From positions 1-64,000 of the forward strand of contig DASRJL010000099.1 of the NCBI GenBank assembly GCA_035649495.1: a stretch of 64,000 bases of DNA. Direction: 5' to 3'. The notes below the pieces were generated by a model. It had not been told where the DNA came from and ran no database searches. It saw only the letters and a list, made by a program, of their open reading frames with translations. How positions within the stretch are numbered: position 1 is the first letter of the stretch; every line of letters begins with the position of its first letter. The DNA comes from SG8-41 sp035649495 (GTDB lineage Bacteria > Pseudomonadota > Gammaproteobacteria > Burkholderiales > SG8-41). Both the position numbers and the translations under genes were made by a program. Shown here in pieces: positions 54,202-62,680 of the stretch.

Positions 54202-54843
54202 TCAGGACGGGACCGGTCGATCATCAGAATTTGGACTCGCCGGGCGGATCAACAGCATCTGGACTCGCTTCTCGAGGCGCGCGGCGTCATCGCGCAGCGC
54301 ATCGACCTCGCGATTGAACTCCTCCAGCTCGCGCGCGGGGACGATCAACGGCTGCTCCTCGGTCCAGTACTCGGTGAACGAGCGCGCGACGCCTTCCGCA
54401 GACTGGCTGCCCCAGCGCCGGAAGACGCGGCCGGTTTCGACCATGCGATGGGCGGTGATGTCGCCGAACACCCGGCTCAAGTCCTCCTCGACGTCCCAGC
54501 GCAGGTTGCGGGCGAGCTGGTTGATGGTCGCCGCGAAATCGGTGTCGCCGGACGCGTCCACTTCCTGCCATGCCGATTCATCGCGCGCAGCGAGGCGCAG
54601 CATGAGGCCGGGCGTGAGCCTGAGCGTAACGGCGGCGACGGCATCGGTGCGGGCAGCGGACACCTCACCGCTGTCGAGCACCGTGAGCGAAAATCCTGCG
54701 GGGAAGAACTCGAAGCGCGCCGTTTTGCCGGCATGAGCCTTCAACTCCGCGCGTGCCCAGGCCGCCGCGCGCAGGAGATGGTTGGCGACCGCCGCCGCCA
54801 CGGAATTCAGGAGGCGCGATTCAGGATTCAGGTCGGATGCCAT
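54202..54843 (-). CDS. ubiJ: ubiquinone biosynthesis accessory factor UbiJ (SCP2 domain)
   Basis: The protein has 213 residues with an N-terminal SCP2 lipid-binding domain (KTARFEFFPAGFSLTVLDSG). The middle region is LARNLRWDVEEDLSRVFGDI and a coiled C-terminal helix (PARELEEFNREVDALRDDA) follows, as in UbiJ. It is part of the soluble Ubi complex and probably binds the ubiquinone precursor. It lies in the ubiE-(Tim44)-ubiJ-ubiB series, split by the MBL gene. Confidence 0.9.
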   Translation of the reverse strand: MASDLNPESRLLNSVAAAVANHLLRAAAWARAELKAHAGKTARFEFFPAGFSLTVLDSGEVSAARTDAVAAVTLRLTPGLMLRLAARDESAWQEVDASGDTDFAATINQLARNLRWDVEEDLSRVFGDITAHRMVETGRVFRRWGSQSAEGVARSFTEYWTEEQPLIVPARELEEFNREVDALRDDAARLEKRVQMLLIRPASPNSDDRPVPS

Positions 54844-54938
54844 CGTCCCGGACCGAAACGCGGCGGAAAAAAATCCCGGGTGAGCGCCCGGGATTTTCCA
54901 TCATGGAACGAAAATGAGCCGAAGGTGAGAAGTATCGG

Positions 54939-55829
54939 TCAGCTCTGCTGTATCCCCGATACCACCCAGCCCGAGCGGCCGTTGACCGGCTTTTCGAGGT
55001 GCCAGATCTCGCTGAAGGCTTCCGGCTGGGCGTCCTGCTCGCGAATCATCCCGGTAAAGCGCACGCTGACGACGTACAGATCGCCTTCGGTGACCACGTT
55101 GATCACCTCGGCCTCGAGCGTTACGACCTCGGTTTTCTGCGGCGTCCCCCACTCGGAACGGAGGTTGGCTTCGATTTCGCGGTACATCTCGGGCGTCAGG
55201 ACGTCCCGCATGGTCGACAGATCGCGCTTGTCGTTCGCCGCCTGCATATTGACGAAATTGAGCTTGGCCTGCCGGGCGAACGCCGCGGCGTCGAAGCCGG
55301 CCGGCCAGGCGGAAGCGGCAGCCGGGGCGGCCGCGCCGCCCACGGTGGCGGCAACGGACTGTGAGCCGGCGCCTCCCGGCAGCGCGGCGGGTGGGGCCAC
55401 CGGCCCAGCCGTGTCTGCGCCCGCGCCCGCGTACTGCAGCGGCTGCTGCTGGTGCCCGGTTCTGCCGCGCATGAAGTAACGCACGGCGAATATCGCCGCG
55501 GCGACGAGCAACCCCACCATCAGCATGCCTGCGAGGGCGCCGCCCATTCCGTTGTTGAAAAAGAGCGAGGCCAGACCGGCGCCGATAGCGAGCCCGGCCA
55601 GGGGCCCGAGCCATTTGGACATCCCGGAGGGCTGTTGCGCCGGGGTCGCCGGAGCCGCCTGATTCTGCTGCTGCGCCGGGGCCTTGGGGGCGGCCTGCTG
55701 CTGGGTAACGTCGCTCCGCTGCTTGCCGACGTTGCCGCCGCCGCCGAAACGCCTGCTGGCCGCGTCGGCATCCACCACGACGAGGGCCAGGCTGAAGGCG
55801 GCGATGATGATGGAAAGGAATTTTTTCAT
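54939..55829 (-). CDS. Tim44-like domain protein
   Basis: The protein has 296 residues. A signal peptide or anchor (MKKFLSIIIAAFSLALVVVD) is followed by a Gln/Ala/Pro-rich segment, then two glycine-rich hydrophobic segments (about 78-120). The C-terminal Tim44-like domain spans FARQAKLNFVNMQAAND to the end. AGGAGGAC precedes the start. Tim44-like bacterial proteins occur next to ubiJ in many proteobacteria; the function is unknown. Confidence 0.9.
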   Translation of the reverse strand: MKKFLSIIIAAFSLALVVVDADAASRRFGGGGNVGKQRSDVTQQQAAPKAPAQQQNQAAPATPAQQPSGMSKWLGPLAGLAIGAGLASLFFNNGMGGALAGMLMVGLLVAAAIFAVRYFMRGRTGHQQQPLQYAGAGADTAGPVAPPAALPGGAGSQSVAATVGGAAAPAAASAWPAGFDAAAFARQAKLNFVNMQAANDKRDLSTMRDVLTPEMYREIEANLRSEWGTPQKTEVVTLEAEVINVVTEGDLYVVSVRFTGMIREQDAQPEAFSEIWHLEKPVNGRSGWVVSGIQQS

Positions 55830-55931
55830 TGAGTCCTCCTGTCGGTGTCCGGGGTGTTGAGGGTCGACCCCCCGTCGGCGCTAAACGTGCCGGCAGGAAG
55901 GATGCCCCTCCGTCCGGAACCGAGGAGATTA

Positions 55932-55950
55932 TAACCCCTTTTCAGGGTTA
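55932..55950. terminator. hairpin downstream of the lipoprotein gene
   Basis: TAACCC (55932-55937) pairs with GGGTTA (55945-55950), followed on the minus strand by TAATCT. It lies just after the stop at 55961 in the direction of transcription. Confidence 0.45.
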
Positions 55951-55960
55951 ACCCGGGGGG

Positions 55961-56755
55961 TCAGCGTACCGTGAAATTCGCCAGCTCGTAGACGAACCAG
56001 TCGTCCTTTACATAGCGTGGACCCCCACCCTCACTTCTTTCGACGCGTATGAACCCGGAATCGTTCGCGGCGATACCCGTGTAGCTGAAAATCACGGCCA
56101 TGGCCTCGCGCTTGACCGCCCATTTCACCGACGGGGCGTACCAATCGATCTCGTGAATTTCGCTGTGACCGCGGCGCGTGTATTCCCAGTAACCGATGAA
56201 GACGCGCCGCTCGATCTTGAGCGCGTCGAACTCGCCAGCCGGAACCCTTACCCGTTCCCAGCCGAGCACCCTGCCTTCGATCCGTACCGGAAAGCGCCGG
56301 CCGTCCCTGGGATCGGTAGCGGTCGCTTCCGAGGTCCAGCGCTTGCCGGGAATGAGCGGGAACGAGAAGGCCTGATAGGCGGGGCTGTATTCGAATGTCT
56401 GCAGGTCGGTGGCCGGCCTTCTCAGCCAGTTCCAATCGCGATCGTAGACCTGTGAGCCGTCGCCCCGCTCCACCGTCCCGGCGACCTCGATGCGATCGCC
56501 CCCGACGCGGGTGACCTGGTGCCGCTGATCGTCGCGCGGCAGACCGGTGAAGCCGTCGCGCACCCGGTACGTCCAGCTATCCCCCGCGGCAATGCTGGGC
56601 GAGGGTACCGAAGCGGGCATGCCGGCGGGCGGCTCCTGCGACAAGGGGGCGGTAGCGCAGCCCCCGAGCGAGAGCGCAAGCAGGCAGCCCGAAAGAACGC
56701 TCGTACGGCTCAGGCGGGAAAGTCGATCTGTGATGGCAAGGATTTGAATCATCAT
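55961..56755 (-). CDS. lipoprotein of unknown function
   Basis: From the ATG at 56755 (GGAGGAG six bases upstream) the product has 264 residues. A lipobox SLGGC occurs near residue 32, so it is probably attached to the outer membrane. The mature part is beta-rich with many aromatic residues (DSWTYRVRDGFTGLPR, YDRDWNWLRR, WYAPSVKWAVKREA). It resembles a DUF3108-like beta-barrel or jelly-roll, but I am not certain. It separates ubiE from the Tim44 gene. Confidence 0.75.
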   Translation of the reverse strand: MMIQILAITDRLSRLSRTSVLSGCLLALSLGGCATAPLSQEPPAGMPASVPSPSIAAGDSWTYRVRDGFTGLPRDDQRHQVTRVGGDRIEVAGTVERGDGSQVYDRDWNWLRRPATDLQTFEYSPAYQAFSFPLIPGKRWTSEATATDPRDGRRFPVRIEGRVLGWERVRVPAGEFDALKIERRVFIGYWEYTRRGHSEIHEIDWYAPSVKWAVKREAMAVIFSYTGIAANDSGFIRVERSEGGGPRYVKDDWFVYELANFTVR

Positions 56756-56870
56756 GGTTTTCTCCTCCATTACCCCTGGTCCCGAGGGGAACCGCTGGAC
56801 CCGCTGCCACACTGCGGTAAACACCGCGCACAGCTCCCGCATTCCCGCGGCACAGCCCTGTCGCCGCGGC

Positions 56871-57605
56871 TCAGAACTTGTATCCCCGGTGCAGCGCGAC
56901 CACGCCCGCTGCAAGGTTGAAGTAGTCTACGCGCTCCAATCCCGCCTGCTCCATCATCGACTTCAGCTCGTCCTGCCCGGGATGCACGCGGATCGATTCG
57001 GCCAGATACCGGTAGGCCTCGGCATCGCGTGCGACCAGCCTGCCCAGCCGCGGCAGCACCTGGAACGAGTAGCCGTCGTAGAGCGGCGCCAGCGGCCGCC
57101 ACACCCTGGAGAATTCCAGCACCAGCAGTCTGCCGCCGGGCCGCAGCACGCGATACATCTCGGCGAGCGCGGCATCCTTGCGGGTCATGTTGCGCAGACC
57201 GAAGGCGATGCTGACACAGTCGAAGCGATCGGACGGGAACGGCAGCCGCTCGCCGTCGCAGCGCACCACGGGAATGATCCGTCCCGCGTCGAGCAACCGG
57301 TCCCGTCCCGCCGCAAGCATGGTCGCGTTGATGTCGGTCAGTATCACCTCGCCCCGCGCTCCGACGCGCTCCGCGAACAACCGCGCAAGGTCTCCCGTGC
57401 CGCCGGCGATGTCGAGCACGCGCGCGCCGGGCGTCACGAAGCTCTGCGCCACCGCGAAGCGCTTCCACAGCCGGTGCAGCCCCGCCGACATGAGATCGTT
57501 CATCAGGTCGTAGCGGGAGGCGACCGAATCGAAAACGCCCGCGACGCGCCGCGACTTTTCGTCCTCGGGGATCTTCTGGTAGCCGAAGTCGGTGGTCTTG
57601 CTCAT
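56871..57605 (-). CDS. ubiE: ubiquinone/menaquinone biosynthesis C-methyltransferase
   Basis: The protein has 244 residues and begins TTDFGYQKIPEDEKSRRVAG. FDSVASRYDLMNDLMSAG is signature 1, VLDIAGGTGDLA binds SAM and RPGGRLLVLEFSRVW is signature 2. It methylates the ring in ubiquinone synthesis. A heptamer array separates it from the DUF971 gene. Confidence 0.96.
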   Translation of the reverse strand: MSKTTDFGYQKIPEDEKSRRVAGVFDSVASRYDLMNDLMSAGLHRLWKRFAVAQSFVTPGARVLDIAGGTGDLARLFAERVGARGEVILTDINATMLAAGRDRLLDAGRIIPVVRCDGERLPFPSDRFDCVSIAFGLRNMTRKDAALAEMYRVLRPGGRLLVLEFSRVWRPLAPLYDGYSFQVLPRLGRLVARDAEAYRYLAESIRVHPGQDELKSMMEQAGLERVDYFNLAAGVVALHRGYKF

Positions 57606-57613
57606 AGAACTGC

Positions 57614-57716
57614 GTGATTGGTGATTGGCGAATAGTGATTGGACCCGGGATCAACCGGCGCAACGCCTGCTTGCATGCGCTAACACCAATCGCCAATCAC
57701 GAATCACCATTCACGC
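57614..57716. repeat. heptamer repeat array with two opposed arms (locus 10)
   Basis: The left arm is GTGATTG, GTGATTG, GCGAATA, GTGATTG (57614-57641). The right arm is CACCAAT, CGCCAAT, CACGAAT, CACCATT (57684-57711), the reverse complement. The DUF971 stop codon lies at its right end. Confidence 0.85.
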
Positions 57717-58100
57717 CTTTCCGCCGGCAGGTTCGCGGCTTGCCCCGGCCGCCGCCATGCGCTCGAGGTAATGCCGCCACATCTCCTCCTGCTTCAGGCC
57801 GTAGTCGTAGAGCAGCGTCCAGGAATAAATGCCCGTATCGTGCCCGTCGGAGAAGTAGAACTGCACGGCATAGTTGCCGACCGGCTCTACCCGGTCGATT
57901 CCGACATCCTTCTTGCCGGTCTGCAACACTTCCTGCCCCGGCCCGTGCCCGCGCACCTCGGCCGAGGGTGAATAGACCCGCAGGAACTCGCACGGCAGCC
58001 GGAAAGTCTTACCGTCCGCAAACGAGATCTCGAGCACGCGGGACGCCTGGTGCAGTTTAATCTCGGTCGGCTGGGGCGCGCTTGCGTGGGGACCGGGCAT
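57711..58100 (-). CDS. DUF971 (gamma-butyrobetaine hydroxylase-like N-terminal) protein
   Basis: From the ATG at 58100 (AGGAGC upstream) the product has 129 residues. TEIKLHQASRVLEISFADG, FRLPCEFLRVYSPSAEV and YFSDGHDTGIYSWTLLYDYG are characteristic of DUF971. The family is often near ubiE or Fe-S genes and may bind a metal. A longer start at 58421 is inside phoB and is rejected. Confidence 0.9.
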   Translation of the reverse strand: MPGPHASAPQPTEIKLHQASRVLEISFADGKTFRLPCEFLRVYSPSAEVRGHGPGQEVLQTGKKDVGIDRVEPVGNYAVQFYFSDGHDTGIYSWTLLYDYGLKQEEMWRHYLERMAAAGASREPAGGKA

Positions 58101-58107
58101 AAAGCTC

Positions 58108-58125
58108 CTGTCACAAGACTGTAAC
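58108..58125 (+). promoter_or_regulatory. Pho box upstream of phoB
   Basis: CTGTCAC-AAGA-CTGTAAC fits the classical Pho box of two 7-bp CTGTCAT-like units spaced by four. A -10-like TACATAAT follows at about 58132-58139 and the phoB ATG is at 58150. This supports PhoB autoregulation. Confidence 0.8.
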
Positions 58126-58149
58126 CGTTGATACATAATATCCCGCGCA

Positions 58150-58839
58150 ATGTCTGCAACGATACTGGTGGTCGAAGACGAGCCGGCGATACAGGAGCTC
58201 ATCTCGTGCAACCTCGAGCTCGCCGGGCACCAGGCCCTGCGCGCCGAGAACGCGGAGCAGGCGCTCGCGATGGTGCGCACGGCGCTGCCGGATCTGGTAG
58301 TGCTCGACTGGATGCTCCCCGGCATGAGCGGCATCGAGTTCGCGCGCAGGCTCCGCGCAGACCGGCGCACGCAGGACGTGCCGGTGATCATGCTCACCGC
58401 GCGTGCCGACGAGGCGGACAAGCTCGCCGGCCTGGAATGCGGCGCGGACGACTACCTGACGAAACCCTTCAGCCCCCGGGAATTGAATGCGCGCGTCAAG
58501 GCGGTCCTGCGCCGGCGTGCTCCGCAGGCGACCGACGATCTGGTGGAATCCAGCGGATTGAAGCTCGACCCCGTCAGCCACCGCGTGAGCGGAAACCAGC
58601 AGAACCTTGCGCTCGGCCCGACGGAGTTCCGCCTGCTGCACTTCTTCATGACCCATCCCGAACGCGTGTATTCGCGCGCCCAGCTGCTCGATCATGTCTG
58701 GGGCGACCACGTGTTCGTCGAGGAGCGCACCGTGGACGTGCACATTCGCAGGCTGCGCAAGGCGCTCGAGCCGACCCGCCACGACCGGCTGATCCAGACG
58801 GTGCGCAGTGCGGGATACCGGTTCTCCGCCAGTTCCTGA
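58150..58839 (+). CDS. phoB: phosphate regulon response regulator PhoB
   Basis: The protein has 229 residues. The receiver domain begins ATILVVEDEPAIQEL, the phosphorylated Asp is in VVLDWMLPGMSG (about residue 53) and the Lys is in DDYLTKPFSPREL. The winged-helix domain (LGPTEFRLLHFFM to RTVDVHIRRLRKAL) is OmpR-type. It regulates phosphate genes. phoR follows after about 60 bp. No pst or phoU genes are in the window. Confidence 0.95.
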   Translation: MSATILVVEDEPAIQELISCNLELAGHQALRAENAEQALAMVRTALPDLVVLDWMLPGMSGIEFARRLRADRRTQDVPVIMLTARADEADKLAGLECGADDYLTKPFSPRELNARVKAVLRRRAPQATDDLVESSGLKLDPVSHRVSGNQQNLALGPTEFRLLHFFMTHPERVYSRAQLLDHVWGDHVFVEERTVDVHIRRLRKALEPTRHDRLIQTVRSAGYRFSASS

Positions 58840-58902
58840 TCTCCGTCGCGGGTGCGGGCGGCCGCGTGAGATAATCGGCGCGGCCCGTTGCGGCATCTCC
58901 CC

Positions 58903-60231
58903 ATGAACAATGCCTGGGGCGCGCATCTGAACATCTTTCTCATACTCGTTGTTGCCTGCGCCATCGCGTGGGCTGCGGGCGGCGTCCAGGCGGCCCTGGT
59001 CGTCGCCGTGGTGGTGCTCGCGGCGCTGCTCCTGCACCACCTGCGGCATATCGCGCGCCTCGCCCGGTGGCTGCGCGACCCGGATCCCGAGACGGTGCCG
59101 CCGGGGCGCGGCCTGTGGGACGGCGTTTTCGGTGACCTCTACCGGATGCTGCGCCGCCAGCGCCAGAGCGAGTCGCAGCTGACCGCGTCGCTGGAGGATT
59201 TCCAGCAGGCGGGCGCGGCCATGCCCGACGGGCTCGTCATATTGAACGCCTCCGATCGCATCGAGTGGTGTAATCCCATGGCCGAGCGGCACTTCGGGCT
59301 CGACCGCGCGCGCGACGTCGGGCAGAGCATCACCTACATGGTGCGCCAGCCGCAGTTCCTCGATTACCTGCAGAGGCAGAACTACAGCGAGCCGCTGATC
59401 CTGCGGCAATCGCGAGGCGGCGACTACGTGCTGTCGGTGCAGCTCGTGCCCTACGGCAACCGGCAGACGCTCGTCATCAGCCGCGACGTCACCGATCTCG
59501 AGCGCGTGGAGACGATGCGCCGCGACTTCATCGCCAACGTGTCCCACGAGCTGCGCACTCCGCTTACCGTGCTGTGCGGCTTCCTCGAAACGATCTCGGA
59601 TTCCGGCGTGAGCGACGGCGAGTTGCTGCGCCGTTCCCTGCCGCTCATGACGGAGCAGGCGCGGCGCATGCAGCGCCTGGTGGAAGACCTGCTGACGCTG
59701 TCCCGGCTCGAAAGCTCGCACAATCCGCCGCGCGAGGAGGAGATCGACGTGCCGGAGCTCGCGCGGGCGCTCTACAACGACGCGCTGGCGCTCTCCGCCG
59801 GACGCCACCGCGTGCTGCTCGACGTGGCGACGGGCGACTGGCTGCTCGGGGCCGAGGAGGAGCTGCGAAGCGCGTTCGGCAATCTCATCAGCAATGCGGT
59901 GCGCTATACCCCGGAACGCGGCGAGGTCGAGATCGCCTGGCGGCGCGACGGCGCCGAGGTGAGATTCAGCGTGCGGGACTCGGGAATAGGCATCGCCGCG
60001 CAGCACATTCCGCGGCTGACCGAGCGCTTCTACCGCGTGGACCGCAGCCGGTCGCGCGAGACCGGCGGCACGGGTCTGGGGCTTGCGATCGTGAAGCACG
60101 TGCTGAACCGCCATCAGGGACGGCTCGAGATCACCAGCGAGCCGGGACGCGGGAGCACGTTCTTGGCGGTATTTCCCCGGGAGCGGGTGATGGTGCGGGA
60201 AGCGCCCGCGGCGCTCGCCCACAGCGCTTGA
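58903..60231 (+). CDS. phoR: phosphate regulon sensor histidine kinase PhoR
   Basis: The protein has 442 residues from the ATG at 58903. Two membrane helices are near the N-terminus, then a PAS domain (PDGLVILNASDRIEWCNP). The phospho-acceptor His is in NVSHELRTPLTV (about residue 215), and the ATP-binding N, G1 and G2 boxes include FGNLISNAVRYTP, VRDSGIGIAAQHI and GTGLGLAIVKHVL. It is the sensor for PhoB. Confidence 0.95.
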   Translation: MNNAWGAHLNIFLILVVACAIAWAAGGVQAALVVAVVVLAALLLHHLRHIARLARWLRDPDPETVPPGRGLWDGVFGDLYRMLRRQRQSESQLTASLEDFQQAGAAMPDGLVILNASDRIEWCNPMAERHFGLDRARDVGQSITYMVRQPQFLDYLQRQNYSEPLILRQSRGGDYVLSVQLVPYGNRQTLVISRDVTDLERVETMRRDFIANVSHELRTPLTVLCGFLETISDSGVSDGELLRRSLPLMTEQARRMQRLVEDLLTLSRLESSHNPPREEEIDVPELARALYNDALALSAGRHRVLLDVATGDWLLGAEEELRSAFGNLISNAVRYTPERGEVEIAWRRDGAEVRFSVRDSGIGIAAQHIPRLTERFYRVDRSRSRETGGTGLGLAIVKHVLNRHQGRLEITSEPGRGSTFLAVFPRERVMVREAPAALAHSA

Positions 60232-60236
60232 AGACA

Positions 60237-60327
60237 GTGACCTGTGACCAGTGACCAGCGCTCGACGCGTGAATGCTGCGTATACAAGCAGCTGACTACC
60301 GGTCACGGGTCACCGGTCACCGGTCAC
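60237..60327. repeat. heptamer repeat array with two opposed arms (locus 11)
   Basis: The left arm is GTGACCT, GTGACCA, GTGACCA (60237-60257). The right arm is CGGTCAC, GGGTCAC, CGGTCAC, CGGTCAC (60300-60327). It fills the gap between the convergent phoR and PilZ-like genes. Confidence 0.85.
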
Positions 60328-60331
60328 GCAG

Positions 60332-61951
60332 TTACACGATGACAATCGTCCCGCGATCGTAGTCGCTGCCCTTCTCGAGCAGGTTGAGCAGCTTCGCGAC
60401 CTGCTTGCGGTCGGTGTGAACCTCCACGAAGCGCCCGGTCTGGAACCAGCCTGCAGGGAGCACGAGCGTCGTGGGAGTGCTCGGAGCAGCCACTTCGGGA
60501 AGCAGCAGCGCCCGTTCGTAGCGCCCTCCACCCACCGGGCTGAAGTTGGACGGCCGCACGAGGACTGCCTGCGGCACGCCCGGCAGCAGGCGGACGCCGC
60601 AGCGCAGCCGGGCGTCCTCCTCCATCCTCAGCCACTGCACCACGCCCAGCTGAAAGTGCCGGCCGCCGGCACGGCGCAGCGTGAGCAGCTGGTTGTGGCT
60701 GATGCGCGCCTTGCCGTCGGGCGCGCGCTGTATGCAGGTGAAGCCGGAGCTGCTGTGGTTGACGGTCGCCCATTGCTCGAGAGCCGCCTCTCGTTCCTTG
60801 GCTCCCTTCTCCTTGTCCTGGGCGTGGGATGTCCGCGCGATGTAGCCGTAGGTATCCAGATCCTGCTTCTCGAGCGAGGTGAGGTCACCGGCCGGCCGCG
60901 TGCTCTCGCCGCCACCGAGCTGGATGTGCGAGGCGTTCAGCCCGAAACACACGTGGACCGGGTCCTCGCTCGCCGCCCGCTCCTCACTGCGCGCGCTGCC
61001 GGCGCGACACCACTGGACGTAGAGCAGCATCAGCAGGTTCTCGCAGCCGGGCTGGCGCGCGTCCTCGCCCAGGCCGAGCTGGAGCGGTGTCTGCCCCTGC
61101 TTCAGGAGATTGATGGTCTGCCGCAGCGTCTTGGAAAGCTGTTCCAGCTCGAGGTAGCGCAGGCCCGGGTTCGGTTGCAGGTCGGCCGCGAACGCCACCC
61201 CCTCGCCGCCGTTCAGGTCTACCGCGAGGAGCGGCAGCTGTCCCGACGGCGGCGCCTGCACCGCGAGCCCCACCAGCGTCGACCAGCGCTCGAGCCAGCG
61301 CTCGACGAACGACAGTTGCCGTGCCGCAAGCGAGTACGGATTCGCCAGGTGGGCGAGCAGCACCTGGACGTAGCATTCGGCGCAGCTCGAGTCCGGGTCG
61401 CGTTGCGCGAACGTGTCGTGCACGCGGATGCGCGCGAAGCCGTGCTGCTCGGCGAAGGAGTAGAGCTCGTGCAACGCGCGCCAGGCGATTGCAGGCGGCT
61501 GCCGGTAGGTGCGGCAGTGCTCGGCCAGCACCTCCCCGGCGAACCGCAGGCAGCGCATCGTCACGAGCGCCGCGTGCGGCGCGATCGCGAGGTCGCCTTC
61601 GCGATACGACTTCAGGCACTGCTGGTAGTTCTGGCTCATTCCGTTCCACAGCGCGAGCACGTTGTTCCAGACCATGCTCTCGCCCGGATCGAGCGGCACG
61701 CCTCTGCCGGCGTAGCGCTTGCCGGATTCGCTCTGGACGAAGTGGACGGAGTCCCTCATCGCCTCGAGGATTTTCAGGCGCTCCAGCGGCGCGATTTGCG
61801 AGGCGGCGAGACTGGCGAGCTGCGCCGTCAGCACCTGCTGCGTGAGCTGCACGTTGGTGAGCGTGAGTTGCTCCAGCCATTGCCTGCAACCCTCGCTGTT
61901 GGCGAACTGAAGCGGCGCGGACTGCGCCGCAAGCGGTTGTGTGCCGGTCAT
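60332..61951 (-). CDS. large protein with a PilZ-like C-terminal region
   Basis: The product has 539 residues and appears soluble. The N-terminal ~350 residues are helical with no domain I recognise. The C-terminal part includes an NHSSSG that fits the NxSxxG half of the PilZ c-di-GMP motif, plus FQLGVVQWLRMEEDARLRCG. The usual RxxxR is not clear just before it. Similar long proteins in betaproteobacteria have been linked to c-di-GMP binding, but this is inference. Confidence 0.65.
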   Translation of the reverse strand: MTGTQPLAAQSAPLQFANSEGCRQWLEQLTLTNVQLTQQVLTAQLASLAASQIAPLERLKILEAMRDSVHFVQSESGKRYAGRGVPLDPGESMVWNNVLALWNGMSQNYQQCLKSYREGDLAIAPHAALVTMRCLRFAGEVLAEHCRTYRQPPAIAWRALHELYSFAEQHGFARIRVHDTFAQRDPDSSCAECYVQVLLAHLANPYSLAARQLSFVERWLERWSTLVGLAVQAPPSGQLPLLAVDLNGGEGVAFAADLQPNPGLRYLELEQLSKTLRQTINLLKQGQTPLQLGLGEDARQPGCENLLMLLYVQWCRAGSARSEERAASEDPVHVCFGLNASHIQLGGGESTRPAGDLTSLEKQDLDTYGYIARTSHAQDKEKGAKEREAALEQWATVNHSSSGFTCIQRAPDGKARISHNQLLTLRRAGGRHFQLGVVQWLRMEEDARLRCGVRLLPGVPQAVLVRPSNFSPVGGGRYERALLLPEVAAPSTPTTLVLPAGWFQTGRFVEVHTDRKQVAKLLNLLEKGSDYDRGTIVIV

Positions 61952-62275
61952 GAGATTCCCCGGATATGCTTCACGCGCGGGCCTTGGATGAATCCCCCGG
62001 AGGCGATGGCGCCGGCCCGGCGCGATTGTCGCGGCAGCTTCGCGGCTTTCTTACAGAGCCGTCCCGCTTGCCGCCCAATTGCGCACCGCTTCCGCAGACA
62101 GCTTATCCCAATTGGCTCAAGGATGTACGTGAATTAGTTCACCGTGCACTCAAAAATCAGGCAGAACCGGCGGAAATAGATCACGTTCACGTGGGATAGA
62201 GGCGCGTCCGCGCCCGAAGTTCCGCCGCCGCGGTAGCGCCCGCAGGATGGGGGACCCCTACCCGGTAGCCCGGTA
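61952..62275. other. 324-bp gap without a convincing gene
   Basis: Only a 77-codon plus-strand frame (61966-62199) is available and it has no ribosome binding site or recognisable motif. The central part (about 62100-62190) is AT-richer and may hold the promoter of the PilZ-like gene. Confidence 0.5.
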
Positions 62276-62680
62276 CTAAGCCGCGAGGGTTGCGATGATC
62301 CAGTAGCGCGCGCCCTTGCCGAGCGCGATGAACGCCAGGCTCAGCCACGGATCGAGTCGCAGCCATCCGGCCGCGACACACAGCGGATCCCCGATCACGG
62401 GCACCCACGAGAGCAGCAGCACCGGTGCGCCGTACTTCCGCACCGGCGCGAGGCCCTTCAACGGCTTTCCCTGGTGAACCTCGGGAATCGCGCGCCCTAT
62501 CAGCCAGGACGACATCCCGCCCAGTGTATTCCCCGCCGTCGCGACTGCCACCGGGAGCCAGTACGCGGCGGGATGGAGCTTCAGCACCGCGTAAAGAACG
62601 GCCTCCGACCCGCCCGGCAACAGCGTTGCGGCGAGAAAACTGGAGGCGAACAAGGCCCACAGGCTGGCGTCTTCGCTCAT
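62276..62680 (-). CDS. YqaA-family small membrane protein
   Basis: From the ATG at 62680 the product has 134 residues and about four hydrophobic segments. FLAATLLPGGSEAVLYAVL, TAGNTLGGMSSWLIGR and LLLSWVPVIGDPLCVAAGWL are typical of the YqaA branch of the DedA/VTT superfamily. A longer start (62752) would be built from heptamer repeats and is rejected. The function is unknown. Confidence 0.88.
   Translation of the reverse strand: MSEDASLWALFASSFLAATLLPGGSEAVLYAVLKLHPAAYWLPVAVATAGNTLGGMSSWLIGRAIPEVHQGKPLKGLAPVRKYGAPVLLLSWVPVIGDPLCVAAGWLRLDPWLSLAFIALGKGARYWIIATLAA

Noticed and set aside
58111..60306. A 731-codon minus-strand frame opposite phoB and phoR
   Set aside because: It is antisense to both regulators and has no start context or domain.
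29269..60327. Heptamer arrays considered as CRISPR or tandem spacer arrays
   Set aside because: Units are only 7 bp with no spacers, arms are inverted, and no cas genes are present.
61966..62199. A 77-codon frame in the gap after the PilZ-like gene
   Set aside because: No ribosome binding site, family motif or sensible composition; left as intergenic.
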